Source of the DNA: Tubiluchus corallicola
Lineage: Eukaryota; Priapulida; Priapulimorpha; Priapulimorphida; Tubiluchidae
Assembly (NCBI GenBank): GCA_030141605.1
Contig: JAQGDQ010000526.1
Location: 84,804-148,803, forward strand
Length of the DNA stretch: 64,000 nucleotides
Direction: 5' to 3'
Made by a program: the position numbers and the translations under genes. This document shows, in pieces, positions 45,801 through 58,500 of the stretch. The notes beneath the pieces are model-generated. The model was not told the origin of the DNA and did not search any database. It worked only from the letters and a program-made list of their open reading frames with translations. The first letter of the stretch is position 1. Every line of letters begins with the position of its first letter.

Positions 45801-47285
45801 CTGCTGAGTTTGTTTGTGTACAATAACAGAATTACACTGTATCTAGACAAATGCAAGGTTCCATATCAAAAATTGACTGCATCGTTTAGTTCTTTCTCTT
45901 AATAAACTACAGTTTAATTAAGGTAACCGTCAAATGATGCAAGATTAAATTAAACTGACCAGAATCAACTTAGCTAACCGGTATCTATGCTAGTATTTAA
46001 TATCATCATACGCAAACACACATTGACAGCCTTCAAAAAAGTCTTCGCTAATGTCAAACTTTGAATAAGGTTGTTTTTTTTTGGGGGGGGGGACTACCTC
46101 AATATATTTTGTTAAAGTTTTATCATTACAAAATTTGGTTTCTCAACACTTGCGAACATTCTGCAAAAAACAGAGAGTGCATTAAAAAATTGAAAAATTT
46201 TTATACTCGTTATCTATTTCCAGTGTAACTTTTGCCTGTATATTTTTTCAGAAACAAATCCAATGTATTACACTAATTTATTATTTGCTTATTCTAAATT
46301 ATGGCTTCGCAGATTGGCTTCGCAAACTTAAGTTTACAATTAACCTGTGTGACCTAGTTTAGTTTATTTGTTATAGAAACTCAAGTAACAAAGGCAGTTT
46401 TGTGACATTTTTGTTTTTTATTTTTGTTTAATTTTAATAAACTAATTAACAATGTAGTAAATGCATCTCCGGAAGTTTAATGTGACATTTTGTCCAACGT
46501 CAACTGAGAACACTCACCTTTTGCTATACACTACTAATTTCATAAGATCTACATGCAGTTTATTGTTTGTGAGCTCCTATGATGCTTAAAAGAACCTGGC
46601 GTGCCATATAAAGTCCATGCCGATCTGTTTGAAAGGCTGTATCCTAGAGAAAGGGGTGTGATTAACTACCCTCTAGTAAATATATACAGCGATTTCATTC
46701 GAAAAGCACCTGACCTTGTAAGGAGACAGCTCAAGATTCATATACAAGCCAAGGAATGAATGTTTTGCTGCCTTCATTCCATGCAAACCACAAGAACTGT
46801 TATTTCATGCTTAGTGTATAAAACCATATTGCTGTCAACAACAACAATGAAAAAACAACAATTGTATATTGAAAAGGTTAACTTACCCCATCGAAGTAAT
46901 CATCATAATAGTAAGGCGTGTATGACCAGTTACTGTAATCAGGGTAACCATCTTCTGTTACATTTGCAGCAGCTGTTAGATTTTGTTCTTTGAAGTATTT
47001 TGATGAAGACACTGGATTTTTGTTGCAAATTGTCACAGCAGGAAAGTTCAGCTTACCGTCGTTGCGCACACCTATTGTAACTGTTTTGGGGGAACTGTTA
47101 AACTTCACAGCAATTTGATAAACTTGAATACCACCATAAACAACTACACCAAGGAAAAGAAGTATCCATACTAATCGAACTGTCATATGCGGCGAGAAAA
47201 AAGCTCTGTATATTCCATGAGCAGAAGTGCTAGCTGCAAAATATTGCAAGGGTTTATTCAACTGATCATCCATAATTAACAACAC
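31418..47285 (-). CDS. DEG/ENaC (ASIC/FaNaC-like) cation channel, copy 2, intact
   Basis: Twelve exons join in frame to 541 codons: 47285-46887, 45743-45568, 45242-45124, 44922-44762, 42720-42619, 39714-39600, 38262-38193, 37950-37893, 37590-37491, 34298-34238, 33508-33433 and 31606-31418. All have AG acceptors and GT donors. Landmarks: HG at residues 23-24, TM1 at about 35-60, FPAVTICN at 81-88, SGVHVVIHNPG and ESGFDVPPGFAT in exon 4, a cysteine-rich stretch from about residue 320 (ACTENC, TTCGC, DCNCRLPC), DNFVKLDIFYTDLSY before TM2, and TM2 with the GCS selectivity triplet at 496-498. The length is normal for the family. It would form a trimeric plasma-membrane channel, sodium-selective or cation-permeable. 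Whether protons, peptides or mechanical force open it cannot be told. It is the better copy of a tandem pair. Confidence 0.93.
33582..33890. repeat. TC-rich microsatellite
   Basis: TC repeats with TCTTC and TCCTC variants lie in the intron between copy 2 exons 10 and 11, ending about 70 bp from exon 11. The long open frames are low complexity only (Ser/Leu, or Arg/Glu on the reverse strand). Confidence 0.97.
35041..36910 (+). mobile_element. degenerate pogo/Tigger-type DNA transposon
   Basis: It sits in the copy 2 intron between exons 9 and 10. The plus strand, with several stops, reads RRPQLSIKRPANLSLGRAMN, then TTMWNPDETGLQDLFE, then LLVLYGHTTH, then RENNIILWCIPRHASHHLQQ. This is the order of the DDE catalytic core of pogo/Tigger/CENP-B-like transposases: first Asp in the N-x-DETG motif, second in the LDGH motif (here YGH, so the Asp is lost). 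A C-terminal tail runs to about 36554. Imperfect terminal inverted repeats share GTAATGTCGGCC (35074-35085; reverse complement at 36889-36900), next to CGAGATAG on both sides. It is an inactive copy. Confidence 0.85.
39600..39714 (-). CDS. channel copy 2, exon 6 (cysteine-rich region)
   Basis: Phase 0 to 1. It reads ACTENCIVNKMLTTCGC and ends VSICTTK, the conserved cysteine block of the thumb region in DEG/ENaC channels. It differs from copy 1 (18534-18648) at only about two bases, and the flanking intron edges are also nearly identical. Confidence 0.9.
42770..44620. mobile_element. insertion in copy 2 intron 4, possibly containing a solo LTR
   Basis: The matching intron of copy 1 is only 218 bp. 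Here it is 2.04 kb, and the flanks rejoin at TTTACCTTTATTCAATT. Within it, about 43391-43680 begins TGTTGTCGCG, has an AATAAA near 43580 and reaches CAGATATCA, like a long terminal repeat. No gag or pol coding is seen. A short MITE lies at the far end. The LTR identification is tentative. Confidence 0.4.
44384..44530. mobile_element. short MITE with AGTCAAAC termini
   Basis: The left end reads AGTCAAACATCGTTATAACG and the right end reads AGAGGTTTGACTG, an imperfect inverted pair. Internal sequence repeats TATAACGCC and ATAATGCC. This is the pattern of widespread invertebrate MITEs with pogo/Tigger-like ends. It is about 147 bp with no coding capacity. Confidence 0.6.
46887..47285 (-). CDS. 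channel copy 2, exon 1 (N-terminus, TM1)
   Basis: The exon has 133 codons, ending phase 0 at GTAAGT. Two candidate starts exist: MLLIMDD and the inner MDD. It contains ASTSAHGIYRAFF, TM1 and the FPAVTICNKNP motif. The distal end is rich in Tyr and Asp, with NWSYTPYYYDDYFDG. This part is the most diverged from copy 1 and maps to the start of the extracellular domain. Confidence 0.92.
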
Positions 47286-49539
47286 AAAAGCTGTGGGTTA
47301 AAGTTTATAATGGTATCGAAGTACTGTATAGTTACTGCACAATTTAATTCCTACAGCAAAAACTGGACACCAAACCAAACCGAACCCCAAAGAAATAATA
47401 TATTACACATAAACAATTGTCATAATAAGAACTATCAGTTTTATTATGCTATCATGAAAACTATCAGTTTTGTAGTACCTCGTTTATCAAGCATTCATAA
47501 TAATGAGTTGACATGGATACTAGGGGTTGTCCAGCAACAGTGACTATTACGACCACAGTAGTTTCATAAATAAAACAGCGGCAAATATGTGCGCAATTAT
47601 ATAGGTAAAGGCAAGAATAAAGAATATTATTGATCTAGATGTTGAAAATAAATCAACAACAAGGCTGTGATATAAATGAATATCAACAATGTCTACTACA
47701 AATATCTGTACATATTTGCAGCTGTTTTATTATTTAAGCTAGAATGGTCATATTATTCACATTACTTGTCAGCCCCTAGCATCCATGACTGTTTCTATTT
47801 TCTGGTTCTCATAATATGAACACGTTTAAACACCAATATATGCATGGACAGGAAAGCCATATGTATGTAGAAAAACCAAAGCAAGAACGTCCGCTGAGTT
47901 AAACAAAGGAGTTTATGTTTCATCTGTAATTCACCATCAGTAATTGACGTTTATAAATATAATCTATAACTTAGCAGCCAGCCTTACTTTAATTTTCTAA
48001 TTAGACTGTAGTAGTATGAAACCATTAACTATTTATTTGTTACAAATAAAACAAATATATACATGCTTGTTATTGGACTTTTAGTCCAAAAGCAGGAATT
48101 CCACACTCAAAAACAAATGTACGCCGTAACACGCAGACAAAACATGTAATCTGACAAGCATTATGTGAAACAGAAAATGTATATTTGTCTGAAAAACTGA
48201 TGCAATGCAGATTAAAAAGTACAGATTTGAAATGAAATTTCACGATAAATTCATGTAATACATTGTTATAAGTTAATTTCAATAAAAAAGTTGTATATTG
48301 TGTAAAATTATTGCAATGATAGCGTGATAAAATAGAATTGAGAACTGGATCTGACAAAGCAGGCCCATGTTTAGATTTAAAAATAGTAAAACAAAAATGA
48401 AATGATTACTGATTTTGCAGTTTTTCTTTGAAACCTTTAAACTTCGTGTGGTTGGAGTGTGATAATAGAGGTTTATGCACACATTAACATTTTTACATCG
48501 ATTTTTGAAATGAACTTGCGTGTCTTCCAATCTCGTTTGCAGAAGATTGCACGTCAAAGCCGTTTTCCTCAATGTCTACAACAAGCTTGTATATTTATTC
48601 TCTTTAAACTTGTTTACTTTTTCAATGTTCATGTGAAAAGGGACTGTCAGCTCGACTATGAATTATTTCTTCGGTAGTTTAAATACTCATATATGTCAGT
48701 GGTATTTATACGTGGAATGTATTTTTTGTTCATTCATGTATAGTGCTAACTCTATTGCTGTTAAAACCAGTTAAATCAACATGAACTATGAAGCCAGTTG
48801 ACAGACACTGAAGAAGTTTGCGTATTCCAATAACGAACCATGTATACCTTATTGTAACATTACCTTACTGAAGGGAAATAATGAAATATGTATACCTTGT
48901 AACATTACCTTACTGAAGGGAAATGTTACAAGAATTACTAATGTGAGAAAATGATTCCGTGTAGTTGCAGTCTGAGAATTTGGCTAAGGCTTTTTTGCCG
49001 CAAACAGAAAGGTTGTGATTTCGGTAGCGCATTGACTTTTGTATTATACGCAAATACCAGAATGTCCTTTGGGAGATTACAAGTCACACTCTTCCAGTCA
49101 GTGCGATTAATTTCTTTATAAGATTGCAAAATAAACAGCCCGCATCACCTGAGTTTTGATTTTAAATTGTCAGTCACAATGAATAAGAAATTGGACGCCT
49201 TTGTTTCTTTTTTAGAGCTTAGTTGTGGTTTCTACTGCTGGCCTGAGGTACAGTGAAAAATAAGGAAAACAAGTTTGAAATAGACGAAAAAATAACTGAG
49301 TTGACAAGGGTGTGTTGTAGTGGTGATTTAGTAACTGATAAACAGAATCTTAAAGTAATCAATTTTGACGTAATGTAAAAATTCTAATGATTAACGTTGT
49401 TATTTATCCACCCATATATATATATACCACCGAAATTAACATATAGATTACAAATATTCCTATAGGACAGGTTAATTTATGCAATATTTGTATGTAAAAT
49501 CAATGCCTTGAATTGCCTTCCTCTCGGGGCTGTGTAGAT

Positions 49540-50640
49540 TTAGTTCACTTAATTTATTACATTACCGTTGAGTTTCACGCTAAAAGGGAATTAGGTATAT
49601 GACGTTAATAAAAACTCGTGCTAAATCCACGTATCGTAAATTATATCACTCCATATAACAGTTCATACAGGGTGTCATAGATAAACACTACCTTTTTCTC
49701 TTTTAATATATTCATTTTACTACGCATGCGCGAATCTCATTGGTTACGTTGATATGTACAGGTTATATACTATACCCATTTCTTATTAACTAGTCTATGA
49801 CTACGACAATACATACGTCACTTGTCAACGAATTGAAACCCACCGTTTGCAACACTATGGTTTGCAATTGTGCAAATTACGTAAGGCCGGAGAAACAAAA
49901 AAATGCAATATAACACAATAATTACAGTTATTTGTGAGAATGAAGAGCGATTTTAACATTTTTGTTGCTGTGTCTAATTTTACACAGAAATATCTTGTAT
50001 GTTACATGTCAATATAATCAGAAAAAACTGCATTGTGATACGCGATACATTAAGGTAAAAAGTAACCCCAAACGGCATCAATGATAAAAAAATACGTATG
50101 ATCCATTTCTATTGTTATGCATCTTTTGTTTTCTGTAACGCCATCAGGAAAACAAAACAACTCAGTTATAGTGAAAAAGGAATTCTGACTGCAAATCTAT
50201 TATTGTATGTAATATGCTACATAAACCTGTAGTAAACCTCGCGATTATTATTATTATTTAATTATTAGTAACAATTTAGTACAACGTGTGTACTTATTAG
50301 TTAATTACAATTATAGTTATTTAGTTTATTATTAGCTTTAGTCATTATAGTTTTTGATAGATCATTGTACATGCATTTGAATGTGATAAAAACTCATGCT
50401 AAGCCTATGTATCTTTCCATATAACGTTTTATGTATGAGATTCGCCCATGAGCAGCCCATAGTGGATGTGATAGACAAGCACTACCTTTTCTGTTCTGTT
50501 TCATTTATATTGCGCATGCGCAAACCTCATTGCTCCACGAGACTGTTATTTGTGAGAACGAAGCCCGATTTTGGTATTTTTTCCTGTTGTGTCAAATTTT
50601 ACACAGAAATATCTTGTATGTAACATGTCAATATAATAAA
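49540..50640. repeat. copies of the channel upstream region
   Basis: About 49555-50240 aligns with about 28085-28620 (TTTCACGCTAAA, AACTCGTGCTAAA, TTTTACACAGAAA, CATCAATGATAAAAAA, CCATCAGGAAAACAAAACAA). A second partial copy at 50380-50640 aligns with 28150-28400 (ATGTATGAGATT, GTGATAGACAA, CGAGACTGTTATT, GAAGCCCGATTTTGG) and is closer to copy 1 than the first is. Confidence 0.75.
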
Positions 50641-51330
50641 TAGTCTCTGGTTTAATTGTTGTGAATAAATTTAGGAATACGAATTTTGGCGAATAATTGA
50701 TTGAGTTATCAGATGAATTAGATTCAGATTAGAATATGAACATGTTTTTGTAAGTAATATTGCATTATTATTTTTTGTTACTTGATAATAATTGATAATG
50801 TCTGTGTATTACTAAAATTCAACTACAACTAATATGTGCATTCATTTTCATGTGAACCATGCCTTGATCTCACCACTTTAGGTTCTATTTTCTAATCTAC
50901 AAACAGTTTCTTCACAGTTTTATCCATAAATTAGTGACTTTTTCCATACAGAAAACATTTTTCTTCCATTTTGCTTTCAAGACTGTTATGCTATGGTGCA
51001 TTTACCAGGCTTAGGCAGCAATTCTTGCCCTAACAATCGATAATTGTGTGTGATTTTAATGCTTTGAAATCCCTTGTTGAAAGTTAAACAACACTGTACA
51101 CGTGTATATGGATGCGTGACAACTTGAATATTACTTGCTCAACTTTGTTCAATTTTTATAACATTTTTAACTGTTATGTATGCTATTTGTTTGCGTTTTC
51201 AGATTTGCCTGTGTTTTGATACTACATTTTTGTCACTAAGTGTAATAACACTGTGCAATCAAAGATTTTGTTAGCAGTTTTCTTTTCATGGGTTCACGAG
51301 TTTACTCATACACACATTAATTAGCACACT

Positions 51331-51936
51331 AAGTCCTCGCTTAACGATGCTCATTGGTGCCAGCAAAACACTACATTAAGTGAAACGTCGTTAAACAAAA
51401 TCAAAACTTCCATAGAAAACAATAGAAAAGATATGAGATACGTTCCAGCGGCAAAAATCAGTGCTGTTCAAATCATATAAATTAAACATTTATGAGTTTC
51501 ATTATGGTTTTTAATAGCTAATTTCTTTCTGCTTGTTTGAAAACCATTTATCTTGCTTACCAATACATACCTAATTAGCCGTTTCTCTTTCATTAAGATT
51601 TAAGCGTAGGCAGCCATTAAACAATAAACACTGCAGAGTCAAAGCCAAGCGCTGCACGAGGCGACCGATAGAAACTGCAGCTAGTATAGTAATCAGTCGG
51701 GAAGCAAAAACATATATAATAATGATGCACTTTAAAACAGAATAACGCAATACGTGCCATTTCAATACTTCAAATTAAGTAAAAAAGGTGCTGATAAATG
51801 AAAATTGAGTTTCGGCAAAGTAAAAAAATCGTCGTTAAAATGAAATGTGCGCCGTTAAGCGAAAAACATGTGTCAAATGTTCAAACGTAGCTAAAATAAA
51901 ATGTCGCTAAACGGGAAGTCGTTTAATTGAGGACTT
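51331..51936. mobile_element. MITE with AAGTCCTC terminal inverted repeats
   Basis: The left end is AAGTCCTCGCTTAACGATG. The right end reversed is AAGTCCTCAATTAAACGAC. Sub-terminal CGTCGTTAAA-type words recur inside. It is about 606 bp with no transposase. The ends are Tigger-like in style. I could not define a clean TA target duplication. Confidence 0.65.
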
Positions 51937-52076
51937 CCTGCACATAAATACATAAACACACTAGCCAACATCTTGTGAATTAAAAAAGCGGACACATTGG
52001 CATTGCATGTAAGCTACTTTAAATGAATGCAAATAAAACACGGTCACTAGCAAACATTACTAAGCAATCACATAAA

Positions 52077-52082
52077 TTTATT
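52077..52082 (-). terminator. possible AATAAA polyadenylation signal of haspin
   Basis: TTTATT on the plus strand, about 250 bp past the haspin stop, is AATAAA on the gene strand. It is a plausible distance, but AT-rich DNA makes chance matches common. Confidence 0.4.
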
Positions 52083-52332
52083 GATTATCTATTAATATTT
52101 CAAAGTCACTAATAACAGATGGGACTACACTTAAAACATCAGGAATATCGCAACTATTTCTAATAGACGTTACAGAAACAGAATGAAGGTATTGTTCCAA
52201 AAGATAATTAAATTCGGCTTTAACAAACTGTATACTAAAACAGCAAATAAAATTTAACTAAAACTATATACTTTGTCAGGTCTCTAAAAATACATTTGTA
52301 CACTATACACACATCTATTCACAGAGAACTGC

Positions 52333-52549
52333 TTATCTTTCTCCTTTGATAGAGAAAAACAAGCAGTCTTCTAAAATGTTATTAGCTGACTTGAAACTCA
52401 GCAATTCATCATAAGTTATGCGAAGCTGTTCCATCACATTCCTGCAGTCCTGATCATGTCTTTTGTACGCTGTCTCAAACAACAACTTGTTCATTATGTA
52501 GTGAATCCATAGCACATTTGTGTAGGGGCAATATCTTTCCCAATTATTA
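52333..52549 (-). CDS. HASPIN: haspin exon 9, C-terminal lobe and stop
   Basis: After TATTTTTCCAG it reads NNWERYCPYTNVLWIHY and ends LEDCLFFSIKGER then TAA. It matches the conserved 'PYSNVLWLHYL' and 'SA..LL' end of haspin. Phase 2 in. Confidence 0.95.
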
Positions 52550-55500
52550 CTGGAAAAATATTATAATAAAATTAAGTCAAATTACTTAAAACGAATTAGT
52601 TGTGACCTAACAACCTGGACAAAAAAAAAACGCAAAATATGATGAAGGTTTTAGTAAATATTGTCCGGAATTTCCACCTACAAACTGAGTAGTTTTATTT
52701 CATGCTCAGATGAGATTTTGCTTTGCTATCATGTGACAGAAGATCTAAATGAATAAATTAACAGTAGTTATGCATTGTGCCTGAAGTTATATAAATCTAT
52801 ACATTTTCTTAATTAATCCCATGTTATATTTATTTATTGACAATTTACAAGCCATACAATTACAAGCTACAAAAATATATAAACAATGCAACACATTAAT
52901 ATGAAGAAAAAACTACACAGACAAAACCCCGCACATGGGGTATAATTGTCACACAATACACAATAATTAATAATAGTAATAATAATAACAATAGTAAACG
53001 GTATTAACAGTGGTTAAATATTACAATTACATTATATTATGTTAAGTTATTTTACATAGTTTAGTACACAGTTTAGTACATGATAAAGCATTAGGTATTT
53101 AACTTAATAAGGTAAAAGAATAGTATGAGTGATGATATATTTTTACAGATGAAAATTTGACGCCATATTGCACTTTGGATACATACACACATACATAATC
53201 TTTATTTAAAGTCGGGCGTATAACGGAAGAACATAGGCTATTCATACCGACTAAAATACACTATGCTAATTTTTTTTACTAAAAATATACGTACAATATT
53301 ACTCGAATTTGAAATAAAATCAAAAACGAATGAAAAAATTGGGTACTCTGCAAAATATAAAATAAAATCATAAAAGCAAGGATAAAAACAAAATAGTCAC
53401 AAAATATGATTAATAGAAATACAGTAGGTGCAGCTTAATATGTAACTGTAATTTAAATGCTCTCATCTGCGACAATCATGTCTATTAAATACTTACCCGT
53501 TTGCCTTTTGCATCAACCTGTATATCTCAAACTGATAATCATTTTCTCCAGTAAACAAGGTTGGATCAGCAGCAAGGTCAGCATACACAATTCCAAACCC
53601 TACAAAAAACAGCACAAAATTATAATAATATAGTGCAGCTTTATTCTTGGACACATTTGGAATGTCATTGTTGGTCACCTACACTTTTGTTATGATTAAA
53701 AATAGCTTTAATCAAACGAATTCACTGCTCTCGATCTATAGGAATTTCTCTACAAAAGAGTCAACAGTAGCACATACCACGCCAAACTTACAAGAAAAAG
53801 TTAAATCCTAAAAATTAATCTTACAAGAGAGGCTTACATAATTTATTATGGGATCATTAGTAAACAGGACAATTTATTGCCTACAGTACATTGCAGTAAC
53901 AACACTGACAAAAATTGACATTGGTTTTCTAAATTAAATTAAATCAAATCCTGCTACACTAAGCAAGACATTTTAAAGTAAATTTTCTTTTTTTAATTCG
54001 TGTCGCAATTTGGCTGACAAATATAATAGATTATGTATGAAAAGCCCTCCCTTAGTCCCGACCAGCAATGCTTCATGATAACTATGAACCCCAGGTACCA
54101 ATGCAAAATAATGATACAACAAAACTCAGGCTTTGTGTTACAACATTCTAATCTTTTACAACATTTTTGTTGACTTTATAAATGATCAGAATGCTTGAAA
54201 TAAACGACTAAATTACAAAAGCAGTTGTGGCTAGTAAGTCTAAATTATATGCATGCTTCAATGTAAGCAAGAAAGTGATTTCACATATCACAGTGGCAGG
54301 TGTCATAAAGTCAGCATACCTCCTCTGAGACGTGACAGCGTGAAATCAATCATGGTAACATGGACACCATGGGATTTTATTGAGAAGCATTGCTTATTAT
54401 GAATGTACGACACAAACGGGTCATCAGTCCGCTTCACCAGCACATTACCCCAATGTAGGTCTCTATGTTCAAACTCGTAGGCAGTTTCTGCTACAGCTAA
54501 TGTGCACACTAATTGCTGCACTACGCTGAATGCTTCCAGCACATTATCAAACTACAAAAACAAAGGATTTATGATTTATCCAGCTAAACGTATTTGTCTA
54601 AAAATTTTATATTATCTGCATATAAGCATATCGCACGCAGAGTGCAAAGATCTTGTTACAAGCGATGCAAAGCAAAATTTTAAAATTTAAGCTCCTGTTT
54701 TCGTTAAAGGAAAACTAGACGATTGTGTAAACATTAGTTCAGAATAAAGAATGCTCCAAAATATTAAAAACTACAATAGCTTTTTTTAAATCAAAGCTCA
54801 GATTAAATAATGATTACCACGGATACTCATATTTTGTTAAACTTTCAAATCTACGAGCAGCTCAGTGAATCTACTAAGATTGGCAATGGCGCCATTTTGT
54901 CATATGCATGTACCAAACACATAGAAGGTGGCACCATGATCATGAACTGCAGTGTTAGTTTCTGATCTCATATGACTTAGAGCCCATTTTCATGACATTA
55001 CGCATTTAAGCAGTAACACTTATGCAAATGTGCTTGTCGTGCAAGGGAAAATGCCTACCATTGCACAAACAGAATCTCATAACTTGCATCTGAAGAACAA
55101 ATTAAATACATGATAAAAATTTTTTACCTGGAATGATTCTAGCATGACTCCTCCGTCACCGAATTCAAACATTATGTACAGCTGATCTTGGTCAAACATA
55201 TCTTAAAAAAAATAACAGCTTGCAAAATTAATTATGCAAGAGTATTCAAAACAGAGCAAAAATAACAAATGTAAGTACAACAAACATGTTGAAAAAACTT
55301 TAATATTGTGCAGCTATTTTGATCCACAACAAGTTTGTAAACTAGAATGCAGCTGAAAAAAATCTTAACACATAATTAGGTGTATGAGATCATAACAGAT
55401 GAGTTTTTCAGCAATAAAACAGGAAAATTTCAAACCACACGAGACTTCTAGTAGCATGTAGTACATTAAACATGAAAATAATGTTTCATGCAAGCTGTTT

Positions 55501-58500
55501 TCTATAAATATAAACAAACTGGCTAAAGAAATAAAATGTTCTCAGCTTGGTATTAAACTAACTGGAAACTTTTTTGTTTATATACTGCTATATGCTGAGG
55601 ATAATGTACATATATCATAGACACCTGAAAAGCGACAAAAGATGCTGGATACTGTTTGCAATTACTGCTACAAAAGGCAACTAAATTTGCATGAAGAAAA
55701 GACAAACGTAGTGCGTTTCAGAATCAAGATGAGGGAAAAAATTCCTGTTTCACTTCTGAATCTGATAATTCAGTACAGTTAAAACTCAATACAAGCACCT
55801 TAGTTTACTATGCTAACCTGGCTTTTCATTCTCTGATTTGTGTTTTTCATCGTATACATCCCACTCATCAAGGAGAAGCTGTGGATACTTGCCCTGAGCA
55901 ACACGTATACGGTTGACGCAAACAAAGTTGCTAGTTCGATTTGACCTGTCCTCTCGTCGCAGATTGCTCAGTTTTCTACAGAAAAAATATACACAGAATA
56001 AAAGAAATAAAAGTGCTGGCAGGAGTAACAGTAACAATTAGTATCGTAATACCGGTAAAATTAAGGATGCGCAGCTCAATCAGATATTTAATAAGCAAAA
56101 TTTCACATTTGGTATAACATTAAGTACATGATACTACATCTCCATTTATTACAGTAACTATTAGTAACGTATTACCTGAAGATCCAGGATACACAATTCA
56201 GTCTAGTCATTTATTTGAATACCCAAAATTGGATATGTATAATGTTAAGCAGTATTATCTAATTATAAATTATTATGCACTGATTACTAATATTTCCTGA
56301 ATGATGAATCACGTGCAACAAAAAATGTGAATGTAATAAATACAGTCATACCTCCATTTTCAAACGATTCCGTACTTGTACAAATCGATTTTCGACCAAA
56401 AAATTCGAGCTGAAATTGTCTCCATTCTCGACCAACCCCCAAACACATGGCGAGTCAGTAGAGCCGAGCATAACTGACCACACCCGAGAGTATTCACGCA
56501 CGTTTCCGATCTTGCGTACATATACCATCACACTGCTACCAACATGTGAGGTTTTTCAAGCAGGAATAATTATGTTTTTCTTTCTAAGTAATTCTATTGT
56601 GTTTTTCTTATCAATAATATCACATCTACTGTTTGAATAAACATTTTTACATTATTATATTTCATTTTAGCAATGCTTTAAAGTTCATTTGGTGCTTGAG
56701 AACGCATTATTTGCTTTTGCATTATTTCTTATGGGAATAAATGATTCGGTACTCAACCAAATCGGTTTTCAAACCCTTCAGGAAAGAATTATGGTCGAAA
56801 ACCGAGGTATGACTGTATTAACAAAGCACAAAATTAGACCAATAACCTCACATAAAAAATTTATCATTTCTACTCGCAACAGCGATTTCAACTATCTGAG
56901 GATTTTTTGGCACAATTAAGTAGAGATTTGAAACTAACTGTTATATATTCAGAAAGTGCGGTTGTATGGTTGCACATATGAATTCATTAAATGACTTCGC
57001 TGTGCTAAAAGCGATTGGAAATCTAAGCAAACTAATGATGTAACATACAACTAAGTGTAGCAAGGCAACACTGCTTATCAAAATAGGAAATTTCCGGGGG
57101 TTGTGATTCTGTCATTTTTCAATAACTGTTCCAAGTATCGTTTATAAATCAGCCTCAAAATTAAACAACTTCACACTAATGAACAAACACGAAGTACAAC
57201 TGCACATACTGATTAAAGGACAAGAAAAGGGGTACCTGAAGTAGGTTTCAGAAGAATCGCCTTAAAAATTGTATTATTTTGCAGCAATTTTATGCATCTG
57301 TCGTACCCAAGTTAAAAGGAATTTTTGTTTGTTTGCATTTGAAATCTCCAGCAATACTCTTCCAAAGTCGCCATTACATGACGTCACTACGCAAACGTAA
57401 ATCATGTTAAATTATGTCCCAAAAAACTTTCCATGCAAATCTATATTACTTAGCATTTTGCTTACCTGTTGGAAAGACTTGTGTAACTAGAAATGATAAT
57501 TTAAAATGTTTGTGCCAATTAGTAAAATGTCGCTGGCTTCCTCTAGGGTCTAGGGTGCGCCACTCACTAACCAAAACTTGTTTTTAATCTTATTGACAAG
57601 ACTTATTTAACTTAATTAGCAACATGTGTGCTACGATTGCTCTAATTTTTTTCAAACCTCAGGTAATGTTATCTAAACTTGTTTCAAATAACCTACCATT
57701 AGAGGCTACGCCTAACGGTCATCGTCGTAGTTTAAATTTACGTTTTATACAACGTTACTGCTGATGCAAGCCCTGCATGCAAAAAGGCAGTAGATAAGTG
57801 GCATGAAATTTCAAGATGAATTTACTTCAGAACTCTCTTACGTTGATATAGTTGCTTCTGACCAGATTTCTGCTATAGTCTTTTGAGGCTCGCCGTTAAT
57901 ACTGATGTCACCATTAATAGGAACAATTTTCAAAACCACCGACTGTTTCCTGCTGTTTACAGTCCTGAAGACTTCACCAAAGACACCTTCGCCAATTTTT
58001 TTACATTTGCTCAACATTCTGTAAAAAGTTTAAAAAAACGTTCAAAAATTAAACCACATAATGTTGATTGGTGATACACTTTCTCCCTAAAAAGGCATTC
58101 AGCACTCACAAGAATGCAGAAAAATAAAAAAAACTAAAGGAACCTAAGAAGGGAGCAGAACACAGTATCCCAGACACGCAAAACCCAACAATCATGCAGA
58201 CTCGAAAAAAATTAATGAGGAGAAATCATTTGTATGCTTGCATAGCAAACTTGTACATGAGCTGGCAACTAAGCTTCTCTAGTTATTCACATATATCCCG
58301 AATCTCCATTTCATAGAGATCATTTTGATACCAAGCTCATTGCTCTATGTTATTTCTAAGCTGAGATAATCCACGTTGAAGTTGAGCCGGCTGAGCATTA
58401 AAAAACATAACATTGAGAAAATCGTTGAAAAGTCAGCCATTGCTTTTTGTCACATTTCTACACTTAGCAATGGCACAAATGTTGGTTGCTATGGACTTTA

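Larger units (their letters stand above)
47286..52332. other. spacer between channel copy 2 and haspin
   Basis: No exon was recognised. It holds the duplicated upstream region (about 49540-50240), a partial extra copy of it (about 50380-50640), a direct repeat of about 45 bp at 48838-48925 (ATGTATACCTT...ACATTACCTTACTGAAGGG) and a MITE at 51331-51936. Promoter elements of copy 2 must lie here, but none can be named. Confidence 0.5.
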
